This document shows, one piece after another, positions 1-5,607 of a stretch of DNA of 6,697 nt. The stretch is from positions 1 to 6,697 of the forward strand of contig CAMBYA010000137.1 of NCBI GenBank assembly GCA_945872035.1, in the 5' to 3' direction. Below the pieces are notes generated by a model, which ran no database searches, was not told the origin of the DNA, and saw nothing but the letters and a program-made list of their open reading frames with translations. Made by a program: the position numbers and the translations under genes. Each line of letters begins with the position of its first letter. Positions within the stretch are counted from its first letter, which is position 1. This DNA is from Rhizobium sp. Q54. GTDB lineage: Bacteria > Pseudomonadota > Alphaproteobacteria > SMXS01.

Positions 1-58
1 CCAGGTCAAGGCCCGCGATCCGAACTGGCTGCTTGTCGCCACCCAGTCCAACGACTGA
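1..58 (+). CDS. 3' end of a Tim44-like domain protein (partial)
   Basis: Only the last 18 codons are present, read from base 2 to the TGA at 56-58; the visible tail is QVKARDPNWLLVATQSND. The RDPNW-LVAT ending resembles the C-terminus of alphaproteobacterial Tim44-like (TimA/MRPL45-type) proteins, in which a membrane-anchored NTF2-like domain ends with this kind of strand. This type of gene commonly lies just upstream of mltA and an Smr gene in alphaproteobacteria, which fits the order here. The identification rests on a very short tail plus context, so the product name is tentative. The coding frame itself is well supported by codon use and by the following non-coding, repeat-rich gap. Confidence 0.55.
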   Translation, partial: QVKARDPNWLLVATQSND

Positions 59-68
59 CCGGGCCCCT

Positions 69-120
69 GGAGCAAAGTAAGCCAGTCATGTGGACTCACC
101 TGACCGGCTCACTGTGCTCC
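69..120. repeat. Long imperfect inverted repeat, hairpin 1
   Basis: Twenty-base arms at 69-88 and 101-120 pair at 17 of 20 positions, around a 12-base loop that itself can form a small GTG/CAC stem (90-92 with 97-99). The mismatches are 75/114, 79/110 and 84/105. In + strand RNA the last two are A-C mismatches, but in - strand RNA they become G-U wobbles, so the fold is better on the - strand. There is no T tract after either arm. Confidence 0.7.
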
Positions 121-134
121 AGCTTCCATAATAC

Positions 135-184
135 AGAACATGATCTGTCGTTCAGGCCGTACCGGCCTGAACCGATCATGTTCT
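135..184. repeat. Nested perfect inverted repeat, hairpin 2
   Basis: Outer arms AGAACATGATC (135-145) and GATCATGTTCT (174-184) are perfect 11-bp complements. Inside them, GTTCAGGCC (150-158) and GGCCTGAAC (164-172) are perfect 9-bp complements around a 5-base loop. The internal bulge is 4 bases on the left (146-149) and 1 on the right (173). Twenty perfect base pairs in 50 bases is well beyond what is expected by chance in a gap this small. The first ATG of the open mltA frame (140) lies inside the outer left arm, which argues against that codon being the real start. Confidence 0.75.
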
Positions 185-189
185 AGGGG
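185..189 (+). promoter_or_regulatory. Candidate Shine-Dalgarno of mltA
   Basis: AGGGG ends 10 bases before the GTG at 200 and only one base before the GTG at 191, so it favours 200 as the start. The same bases form most of the right arm of the 6-bp closing stem with 63-68, so the site could be masked if that stem forms in mRNA. Confidence 0.4.
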
Positions 190-199
190 CGTGCCGGCG

Positions 200-1426
200 G
201 TGCACAGCAGATCTCCTTTCCTCCTCGTTCTTTTCTTCCTCGCCGTGCTCACGGCGGCAGGCGCCTGGCTGCTGATATCGCGGCCGCTGCCCGTGCCGGT
301 TCAGCCGGGCGAGGAGCCGCCGCCGACCCTGTCCTTGAAGCCGGTTGCCTATGCCGATCTCCCGGGCTGGGAGCGTGACGACCAGTCCGCCGCGCTCGAG
401 GCGCTGCTGCGTTCCTGCGCGGCCATGCTCAGGCAGTCCGCCGACAAGCCCATGGACGGCGACGGCTTTGCCGGCACGGTGGGCGACTGGCAGGCCGATT
501 GCCGAGATGCCGGCGGCGTCCGCCCAGGCGATCCCGTCGCCGCCCGCCGCTTCTTCGAGGACCGCTTCAGGCCGTTCTCGGTGCGCGTGGGCCATAGCGC
601 GGACGGCCTGTTCACCGGCTATTACGCGCCCATCGTTTCGGGCAGCCGGGTTCGCGACGAAACCTATAATGTCCCGCTCTACAAGGCGCCGCCCGAACTT
701 GTCATGGTGGACCTCGGCGCCTTTCGCCCCAGCCTCAAGGGTGAGCGCATCGCCGGCAAGGTCGAGGGCAACCGGCTGGTGCCGTTCGCGTCGCGCGGCG
801 CCATCGTCGGCGGCGCGCTGTCGGGGCGCGGCCTCGAGGCCATGTACCTGAAGGACCCGGTCGATGCTTTCTTTCTGCAGATCCAGGGCTCCGGCCTGGT
901 GCGGCTGCCGGACGGCGGCATGGTGCGTCTCGGCTATGCCGCCCAGAACGGCCATCCCTACACCGCCATCGGCAAGCTGCTGGTTCAGCGGGGCGAGCTG
1001 ACCAGGGAAGAGGCCAGCATGCAGACCATCCGCGCCTGGGTGAACACCCATGGGCCGGAAGGCGCGGCGTTGATGGACGAGAACGCCTCCTACGTTTTCT
1101 TCGAGGAACAGCAGGCGGAAGGCGCCATTGGCTCGCAGGGCGTGGTGCTGACCGGCGGCCGCTCCCTGGCGGTCGACCGCAAGCACATGCCACTGGGCGC
1201 GCCGATGTGGGTCGACATCGAGAGCGAGGACGGTGCGCGCAAGATCCGCCGCCTGGTGATCGCCCAGGATACCGGCGGTGCTATCCGGGGCGGGGTGCGC
1301 GGCGACTTCTACTGGGGCGAGGGCGATGAGGCCGAGGCAGCCGCCGGCGCCATGAAGGACCCGGGCCGCTACTATATCCTGCTGCCCCTGGCGCTGGCCG
1401 AGAAGGCAGCCCGAGCGAGCCAATGA
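200..1426 (+). CDS. mltA: Membrane-bound lytic murein transglycosylase A (MltA)
   Basis: This enzyme cleaves the MurNAc-GlcNAc bond of peptidoglycan in the periplasm, leaving 1,6-anhydro-MurNAc ends. From the GTG at 200 the protein is 408 residues. A hydrophobic segment at about residues 5-24 acts as signal peptide or anchor. The MltA domain starts near GLFTGYYAP (136-144) and includes QIQGSG (from 227) and a GY-NG-PY-IG stretch. The C-terminal 3D domain (about 313-400) carries AQDTGGAIRG and GDFYWG, with Asp357 and Asp369; Asp357 matches the catalytic Asp of E. coli MltA by motif. No lipobox cysteine is visible, unlike the E. coli lipoprotein. The frame is open from an ATG at 140, but that codon is inside a palindrome and adds a basic, signal-spoiling tail; GTG 191 is also possible. 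The stop overlaps the Smr start (ATGA). Confidence 0.93.
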   Translation: MHSRSPFLLVLFFLAVLTAAGAWLLISRPLPVPVQPGEEPPPTLSLKPVAYADLPGWERDDQSAALEALLRSCAAMLRQSADKPMDGDGFAGTVGDWQADCRDAGGVRPGDPVAARRFFEDRFRPFSVRVGHSADGLFTGYYAPIVSGSRVRDETYNVPLYKAPPELVMVDLGAFRPSLKGERIAGKVEGNRLVPFASRGAIVGGALSGRGLEAMYLKDPVDAFFLQIQGSGLVRLPDGGMVRLGYAAQNGHPYTAIGKLLVQRGELTREEASMQTIRAWVNTHGPEGAALMDENASYVFFEEQQAEGAIGSQGVVLTGGRSLAVDRKHMPLGAPMWVDIESEDGARKIRRLVIAQDTGGAIRGGVRGDFYWGEGDEAEAAAGAMKDPGRYYILLPLALAEKAARASQ

Positions 1427-2007
1427 CCCGCAAGCCGCCCACCCCCAAGCCACTCAGGCCGGAGGATGCCGCCCTGTGGGCCGCGGTGACGAAAGATGTG
1501 GCGCCGCTCAAAGGCGCCAAGCCGGTGCGCTTCGACGCCTGGCGCCATCCGCGCGACATCCCCATCCGCGATCATTCGGCGCGCCGCCATGCGGCCGAGC
1601 CCATGTTCGACATGCCGCCGCGCCAGCTCGCTCCGGCGCCCCAGTCGCTGACCGGCCTCGACGGCTCCCGCGCCAAAAGGCTGCAGCGCGGCCAACTCGC
1701 CGTCGAAGGCCGTCTCGACCTGCATGGCATGACCCAGGACAGGGCCTGGCGGGCGCTGGGCCCATTCCTCGCCAGCTCGCAGGAAATGGGCAAGCGCGTG
1801 GTGCTGGTGGTGACCGGCAAGGGCGGCGCGAAGAAAGACGACATCGAGGACGCCTGGACCGAGCCGCGCACCGGCATCCTGCGCAACCTGGTCCCGCAAT
1901 GGCTCTCCGAAGGCGAGAACGCGGCCCGGGTCGTCGCCTGGCATCCCGCCGCCCAGAAGCACGGCGGCGACGGCTCGCTCTACGTGGTGATCAGGCGGAT
2001 ACGGTAG
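1423..2007 (+). CDS. Smr (MutS2 C-terminal-like) domain protein
   Basis: The 194-residue protein has a basic, proline-rich N-terminal half without a recognisable domain, then an Smr domain from about residue 95 to the end. Two hallmark Smr motifs are visible: LDLHGM at 98-103 and VVTGKG at 129-134, followed by the SLYVVIRR final strand. Stand-alone Smr proteins in bacteria are nucleic-acid-binding and some have nicking endonuclease activity; the substrate of this one cannot be read from sequence. The ATG overlaps the mltA stop as ATGA with only a weak upstream GAG-type ribosome site, so translation is probably coupled to mltA. The 3' end overlaps the convergent acetyltransferase gene by 17 bp. 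Confidence 0.9.
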   Translation: MTRKPPTPKPLRPEDAALWAAVTKDVAPLKGAKPVRFDAWRHPRDIPIRDHSARRHAAEPMFDMPPRQLAPAPQSLTGLDGSRAKRLQRGQLAVEGRLDLHGMTQDRAWRALGPFLASSQEMGKRVVLVVTGKGGAKKDDIEDAWTEPRTGILRNLVPQWLSEGENAARVVAWHPAAQKHGGDGSLYVVIRRIR

Positions 2008-2506
2008 GGAACGCCCGTTCCATCATCAGGATGTCGACGTAGCGGCCGAACTTGAAGCCGGCCTCGCTCAGTTCGCCGATCAGGCGGAACCCGAATTTCT
2101 CATGCAGCGCCACCGAGCCGGGGTTGGGCTGGGCGATCATGGCGATGGCGCGGTGCAGGTCCGGCTGCTGGTCGAGGGCGCCGAACAGCGCGGCGTAGAG
2201 GGTGCTGCCGATGCCCTGCTCGTCGGCATGGGGCGCCAGGTAGATGGCGACCTCGATGGTCTGCTCGTAGGCCTGCTTGTCGCGGAACGGCGTCGAGTAC
2301 GCGAATCCCTGGATGACGTTGCCGGCGCTCGCCGCCACGAAGATCTGGTGCGGACCGTGCGGCGCGAACTGGTGGAACCAGCCCAGCCGGTCCGACGTGC
2401 GGAACTGCCGGGTGTCGAAGGTGATGACGGTATTGGCGACGAAGTAGTTGTAGATCTCGGTGATCGCCGCCAGGTCCGCCTCGGTGCCGTGACGGGTGGT
2501 TGCCAT
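1991..2506 (-). CDS. GNAT family N-acetyltransferase, phosphinothricin/methionine-sulfoximine type
   Basis: The protein of 171 residues covers a single GNAT fold. The N-terminal IYNYFVANTVITFDT (18-32) closely resembles the start of the phosphinothricin (PAT/Bar) and YncA/MnaT acetyltransferase group. The central strand TIEVAIYLAP with Glu85 is followed by the acetyl-CoA loop DEQGIGS (95-101), and then N128 and HEKFGF (135-140). The loop normally reads R/Q-x-x-G-x-G; here its first position is Asp, a mild departure. These enzymes acetylate small amines such as methionine sulfoximine or amino-acid analogues, but the real substrate is not predictable. The ATG shares one base with the hslU stop (TAATG) and has no clear Shine-Dalgarno, so reinitiation after hslU is likely. 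Confidence 0.9.
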   Translation of the reverse strand: MATTRHGTEADLAAITEIYNYFVANTVITFDTRQFRTSDRLGWFHQFAPHGPHQIFVAASAGNVIQGFAYSTPFRDKQAYEQTIEVAIYLAPHADEQGIGSTLYAALFGALDQQPDLHRAIAMIAQPNPGSVALHEKFGFRLIGELSEAGFKFGRYVDILMMERAFPTVSA

Positions 2507-3822
2507 TACAGGATGTGCTTCGACAGGTCGGTGTTGCGCACCAGCGCGCCCACATGGGCGTCCACATAGGCGGCGTCGACGATGACCGTGGTGCCCGGCT
2601 TGTCGGTCGCCTCGAAGCTGATCTCGTCGAGCACCAGCTCCAGGATGGTGTGCAGCCGGCGCGCGCCGATATTCTCCACCGACAGGTTCACCTCGTAGGC
2701 GGTCGCCGCCAGCGCGTCGATGCCGTCGTCGGTGAAGTCGAGCGTCACGCCCTCGGTCTCCATCAGCGCCTTGTACTGCTTGATCAGCGAGGCTTCCGGG
2801 TCGGTGAGGATGCGGCGGAAATCGTCGCGGCTCAACGCCTTGAGCTCCACCCGGATCGGGAGGCGGCCCTGCAACTCCGGCAACAGGTCGGACGGCTTCG
2901 CGATCGAGAACGCGCCCGACGCGATGAACAGCACGTGGTCGGTGCGCACCGGGCCGTATTTGGTGCCGACCGTGGTGCCCTCGATCAGCGGCAGCAGGTC
3001 GCGCTGGACGCCCTCGCGCGACACGTCGGCGCCGCTGCGCTCGCCCGAGCGGGCGGTGATCTTGTCGATCTCGTCGAGGAACACGATGCCGCTCTGCTCC
3101 ACCGCGTCGATGGCGGTGCGGGTGACGTCTTCGTCATCGAGCAGCTTGTCGCTTTCCTCGGCGATCAGCATGGGATGGCTTTCGGCGACGGTGGTGCGCT
3201 TGTCCTTGGTGCGCCCGCCCATCATCTTGCCGAACACGTCGTTCAGGTTGAGCATGCCCATCTGGGCGCCCGGCATGCCCGGGATGTCGAAGGTCGGCAG
3301 GCCGCCGCCGCCGCTGGTGTCGGCGACCTTGATGACGATTTCCTTGTCGTCCATCTCGCCGGCGCGCAGCTTCTGGCGGAACTTGTCGCGGGTGTCGGGC
3401 CTTGCGTCGGTGCCGACCAGCGCGTCGAGCACCCGCTCCTCGGCGGCCAGTTCGGCGCGGGCGCGGACTTCCTTGCGCTTCTTCTCGCGCACCATGACGA
3501 TCGCCGATTCCAGCAGGTCGCGGATGATCGACTCGACGTCGCGGCCCACATAACCGACTTCGGTGAACTTGGTTGCCTCGACCTTCATGAACGGCGCCTC
3601 GGCCAGCTTCGCCAGCCGGCGCGAGATCTCGGTCTTGCCGACGCCGGTCGGGCCGATCATCAGGATGTTCTTGGGCAGCACCTCGTCGCGCAGGCTGTCG
3701 GGCAGCTGCTGCCGGCGCCAGCGGTTGCGCAGCGCCACGGCCACGGCGCGCTTGGCGTCGTTCTGGCCGACGATATAGCGGTCGAGCTCGGAGACGATCT
3801 CGCGGGGGGAAAACGCGCTCAC
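2506..3822 (-). CDS. hslU: HslU, ATPase subunit of the HslVU protease
   Basis: HslU is the AAA+ unfoldase (ClpY) that caps the HslV peptidase, unfolding proteins with ATP and feeding them into the chamber in the cytoplasm. The 438-residue product is close to the 443 of E. coli. Visible features are the N-terminal [14 protein letters not shown], Walker A GPTGVGKT (57-64), pore loop GYVG (90-93), the inserted I-domain with a glycine-rich [15 protein letters not shown] stretch, Walker B FLDEID with Asp250-Glu251, sensor-2 GARR (386-389) and the C-terminal LSKHIL tail that docks on HslV. The start is GTG, overlapping the hslV stop as GTGA, preceded by a strong GGAGG at 3827-3831. The gene is intact. 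Confidence 0.97.
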   Translation of the reverse strand: MSAFSPREIVSELDRYIVGQNDAKRAVAVALRNRWRRQQLPDSLRDEVLPKNILMIGPTGVGKTEISRRLAKLAEAPFMKVEATKFTEVGYVGRDVESIIRDLLESAIVMVREKKRKEVRARAELAAEERVLDALVGTDARPDTRDKFRQKLRAGEMDDKEIVIKVADTSGGGGLPTFDIPGMPGAQMGMLNLNDVFGKMMGGRTKDKRTTVAESHPMLIAEESDKLLDDEDVTRTAIDAVEQSGIVFLDEIDKITARSGERSGADVSREGVQRDLLPLIEGTTVGTKYGPVRTDHVLFIASGAFSIAKPSDLLPELQGRLPIRVELKALSRDDFRRILTDPEASLIKQYKALMETEGVTLDFTDDGIDALAATAYEVNLSVENIGARRLHTILELVLDEISFEATDKPGTTVIVDAAYVDAHVGALVRNTDLSKHIL

Positions 3823-4367
3823 TGGGCCTCCAGCTTCTCGACGGTGACGTTCTCGTTGGTGAAGACGCAGATGTCGGCGGCGATCTTCATGGACTTGCGC
3901 ACGATCTCCTCGGCGCTCAGGTCCATGTCGTAGAGCGCCTTGGCGGCGGCCAGCGCGTAGTTGCCGCCAGAGCCGATGGCGATGATGCCATCGCCCGGCT
4001 CCAGCACGTCGCCGGTGCCGGTCAGCAGCAGGCTGACATCCTTGTCGCCCACGGCGAGCAGCGCTTCCAGCCGCCGCAGGTAGCGGTCGGTGCGCCAGTC
4101 CTTGGCCAGCTCGACGCAGGCGCGGGTGAGGTTCCCGCTGTGCTTGTCGAGCTTGCCCTCAAGGCGTTCAAACAATGTGAAGGCGTCGGCGGTCGCGCCC
4201 GCGAAGCCGGCGATGATGCTGCCGTCGCCGATCCGCCGCACCTTGCGGGCGTTCGGCTTGACGATGGTGTTGCCCATCGAGACCTGGCCGTCGCCCGCCA
4301 TGACGAGCGTGCCGGCCTTGCGGACCGAAAGGATGGTGGTTCCGTGCCAGGAGGGTGTGTCGGACAT
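3819..4367 (-). CDS. hslV: HslV, peptidase subunit of the HslVU protease
   Basis: HslV (ClpQ) is the threonine peptidase related to proteasome beta subunits; two hexamers form the proteolytic chamber capped by HslU. The 182-residue protein begins MSDTPSWHG then TTILSVRK. By family analogy the mature enzyme starts at Thr10, the nucleophile, so a nine-residue N-terminal segment must be removed; the E. coli protein loses only its Met. Asp26 in AGDGQVS and Lys42 in NARKVRR correspond to mature Asp17 and Lys33, both expected in the active site, and [15 protein letters not shown] is the conserved serine-containing stretch. It is the first gene of an hslV-hslU-GNAT unit transcribed away from hisB. 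No Shine-Dalgarno is seen upstream of the ATG. Confidence 0.97.
   Translation of the reverse strand: MSDTPSWHGTTILSVRKAGTLVMAGDGQVSMGNTIVKPNARKVRRIGDGSIIAGFAGATADAFTLFERLEGKLDKHSGNLTRACVELAKDWRTDRYLRRLEALLAVGDKDVSLLLTGTGDVLEPGDGIIAIGSGGNYALAAAKALYDMDLSAEEIVRKSMKIAADICVFTNENVTVEKLEAQ
3827..3831 (-). promoter_or_regulatory. Shine-Dalgarno of hslU inside hslV
   Basis: On the - strand the sequence reads GGAGG, then CCCA, then the GTG start of hslU. It lies within the last codons of hslV and is the best ribosome site of the - strand set. It supports GTG at 3820-3822 as the start in spite of its being a non-ATG codon. Confidence 0.7.
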
Positions 4368-4375
4368 GGCTGGTT

Positions 4376-4404
4376 ACATAGGGACCTTGAGCGAGGGTTA
4401 CAAC
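4376..4404 (-). promoter_or_regulatory. Candidate heat-shock (sigma-32) promoter of hslVU
   Basis: Reading the - strand, GTTGTAA (4398-4404) resembles the sigma-32 -35 box CTTGAAA at 5 of 7 positions. After a 14-base spacer, CCCTATGT (4376-4383) matches the -10 consensus CCCCATNT at 7 of 8 positions. Spacing is within the known range and hslVU is a classical heat-shock operon. The -10 box ends 8 bases before the hslV ATG, so transcription would start at or next to the start codon. That fits the missing ribosome site but is unusual. Confidence 0.45.
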
Positions 4405-4428
4405 AGCGGAACCGGGTACCCGCGCGCC

Positions 4429-4458
4429 TTGTCCCGCCGGAAAACAGAACTACACAAT
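4429..4458 (+). promoter_or_regulatory. Weak candidate sigma-70 type promoter of hisB
   Basis: TTGTCC (4429-4434) matches TTGACA at 4 of 6, and CACAAT (4453-4458) matches TATAAT at 4 of 6, with an 18-base spacer. Transcription would begin roughly 20-25 bases before the hisB ATG. The rest of the 120-base divergent gap holds a 10-bp palindrome CGGGTACCCG (4413-4422) and no attenuator-like structure or His-codon leader peptide that I can see. Confidence 0.3.
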
Positions 4459-4487
4459 ATCCACAGTTCCCGGTATGAGAATGCGAC

Positions 4488-5087
4488 ATGCGCACCGCCA
4501 AGATCGAACGCAATACCAAGGAAACCCGGATAGCCGTCGAGGTGAACATCGACGGCACCGGCGTCTATGACGTCCAGACCGGCATCGGCTTCCTGGACCA
4601 CATGCTGGAGCAGCTGTCGCGCCATTCGCTGATGGACCTGACGGTCCGCGCCGAGGGCGACCTGCACATCGACTTCCACCACACCACCGAGGATACCGGC
4701 ATCGCCATCGGCGAGGCGGTGTCGCAGGCGCTGGGCGACCGCAAGGGCATCGAGCGCTACGGCTCGGCCGTCATTCCCATGGACGAGACCTGCACCCGCG
4801 TGGCGCTCGACATGTCGAACCGGCCCTACCTGATCTGGAAGGTGGAATTCACCCGGCCCAAGCTGGGCGACATGGACACCGAACTGTTCAAGGAATGGTT
4901 CCAGGCGTTCTCCCAGGCTGCCGGCTGCACGCTGCACATCGAGAATCTGTACGGCGAGAACAACCACCACATCGTCGAAAGCTGCTTCAAGGGCATCGCC
5001 CGCAGCCTGAAGCAGGCGCTTGCCATCGATCCGCGCAAGGCCGACGCCGTGCCGTCGACCAAAGGCGTGCTCGGCGGGAGCCTGTGA
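4488..5087 (+). CDS. hisB: Imidazoleglycerol-phosphate dehydratase (HisB)
   Basis: HisB removes water from imidazole glycerol phosphate to give imidazole-acetol phosphate in histidine synthesis. The 199-residue protein is the monofunctional dehydratase; it lacks the N-terminal histidinol-phosphatase domain fused in E. coli. It shows the duplicated metal-binding half-sites: GFLDHML (34-40) with HHTTED (64-69) in the first half, and ENNHHIVES (157-165) in the second, plus the usual STKGVLGG C-terminus. These His and acidic residues bind the two manganese ions of the active site. Only a weak ribosome site precedes the ATG; an out-of-frame ATG lies seven bases upstream. It is first in the his set visible here, and its stop overlaps the next start (TGATG). 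Confidence 0.97.
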   Translation: MRTAKIERNTKETRIAVEVNIDGTGVYDVQTGIGFLDHMLEQLSRHSLMDLTVRAEGDLHIDFHHTTEDTGIAIGEAVSQALGDRKGIERYGSAVIPMDETCTRVALDMSNRPYLIWKVEFTRPKLGDMDTELFKEWFQAFSQAAGCTLHIENLYGENNHHIVESCFKGIARSLKQALAIDPRKADAVPSTKGVLGGSL

Positions 5088-5527
5088 TGGCCGCGACCAG
5101 GCTCTACACCGTCCACGAGAAGGGCGGCCTGGAGGGCGAGGTCGAGTTCGTCCCGGAGGGATTCAGCATCCTCGCGTTCATTTTCACCGTCCTGTGGCTG
5201 TGGGTGCAGCGCGCCTGGCTTGCCGGCTTCGCGGTGCTGGGCATCTACCTGCTGCTGGGCTTCGGCCAGACCACGCTGGGCGTGCCGGAATATCTGAACT
5301 GGGCCATCCAGGTCGTGATCGGCATGGGCGTCGGTATTTTCGGCCGCGACTTCCAGCGCGCGGCGCTGGCGCGGCGCGGCTTCGTCGAGACCGGCGTCGC
5401 CACCGGTGAAACCATCGAGGAGGCCGAGATGCGCTATTTCGGCAAGCGCCTCAACCAGATCGAAGCGGCGCCTCGGGAATACGACCGGGCGGAACTCCAT
5501 AGCACCACGCCGGCCATCCCTGCCTAG
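5087..5527 (+). CDS. DUF2628 family membrane protein
   Basis: The 146-residue protein opens with RLYTVHEK and a short acidic cytoplasmic-looking segment ending FVPEGFS, typical of DUF2628 proteins. Hydrophobic segments follow at about residues 27-41, 44-60 and 69-86, the first two separated by a single QRAW turn that is Trp-rich (WLWVQRAW). A charged C-terminal tail (87-146) contains GRDFQRAALARRGF and an E-rich stretch, and probably lies in the cytoplasm. No catalytic motif is visible and the family has no established function. The start is placed at ATG 5087 because a CGGGAG ribosome site (5075-5080) lies six bases upstream and the codon overlaps the hisB stop. It is co-directional and coupled with hisB, and sits between hisB and hisH as seen in other alphaproteobacteria. 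Confidence 0.85.
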   Translation: MAATRLYTVHEKGGLEGEVEFVPEGFSILAFIFTVLWLWVQRAWLAGFAVLGIYLLLGFGQTTLGVPEYLNWAIQVVIGMGVGIFGRDFQRAALARRGFVETGVATGETIEEAEMRYFGKRLNQIEAAPREYDRAELHSTTPAIPA

Positions 5528-5554
5528 TTTGGCCCGGCGTAGTTTGAGCTTGTC

Positions 5555-5581
5555 ATGCCCGCCCGATGCGGGCATATGCCC
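5555..5581. repeat. GC-rich palindrome between the DUF2628 gene and hisH
   Basis: ATGCCCGC (5555-5562) and GCGGGCAT (5568-5575) form a perfect 8-bp stem with a 5-base loop, 28 bases after the DUF2628 stop. The right arm also begins a second perfect palindrome, GGGCATATGCCC (5570-5581), so GGGCAT has two possible partners. No T tract follows, so it is not a standard terminator. It looks like the short dispersed palindromes found between genes in many alphaproteobacteria, but copy number cannot be tested from this window. An upstream in-frame ATG for hisH (5566) lies in its loop. Confidence 0.65.
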
Positions 5582-5607
5582 CCGCAACCAAACCCCGCGA
5601 GAAAGCC

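Larger units (their letters stand above)
63..190. repeat. Structured intergenic element: closing stem around two hairpins
   Basis: GCCCCT at 63-68 is exactly complementary to AGGGGC at 185-190. These arms directly abut a 52-nt hairpin (69-120) on one side and a 50-nt hairpin (135-184) on the other, leaving only a 14-nt linker (121-134) unpaired. The whole gap can therefore be drawn as a three-way junction. It begins five bases after the upstream stop codon. No poly-T run follows any stem, so an intrinsic terminator is unlikely. It could be a dispersed palindromic repeat (REP/BIME-like), a structured mRNA leader of mltA, or a DNA-level palindrome. The pairing is read directly from the sequence; the biological role is unknown. 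Confidence 0.55.

Noticed and set aside
127..132. Promoter for mltA using CATAAT as -10
   Set aside because: CATAAT matches the -10 consensus at 5 of 6, but the nearest -35-like sequence (CTGACC, 100-105) is 21 bases away and lies inside a hairpin arm. Not enough to call.
69..184. Rho-independent terminator after the Tim44-like gene
   Set aside because: The stems are strong but neither is followed by a T run on either strand; a terminator call is not supported.
176..1453. Open frame of 425 codons on the - strand opposite mltA
   Set aside because: It mirrors the mltA gene in a GC-rich sequence, its product has no recognisable domain and is low in complexity (His, Ala, Arg, Gly rich), while the + strand frame has clear MltA and 3D motifs.
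2500..3933. Open frame of 477 codons on the + strand opposite hslU
   Set aside because: Longer than hslU itself, but its product is a run of Val, Asp, Arg, His and Leu without motifs, as expected from the antisense of a GC-rich gene. hslU has all its AAA+ motifs in the other frame.
4381..4487. Histidine attenuator or leader peptide before hisB
   Set aside because: No run of His codons, no small open frame with a ribosome site, and no terminator-like hairpin in the gap; only a 10-bp palindrome around GGTACC.
5566..5607. N-terminal extension of HisH from ATG 5566
   Set aside because: The extra residues do not resemble HisH and the codon lies in the loop of a palindrome; HisH proteins normally begin a few residues before the IIDYGSGN motif.
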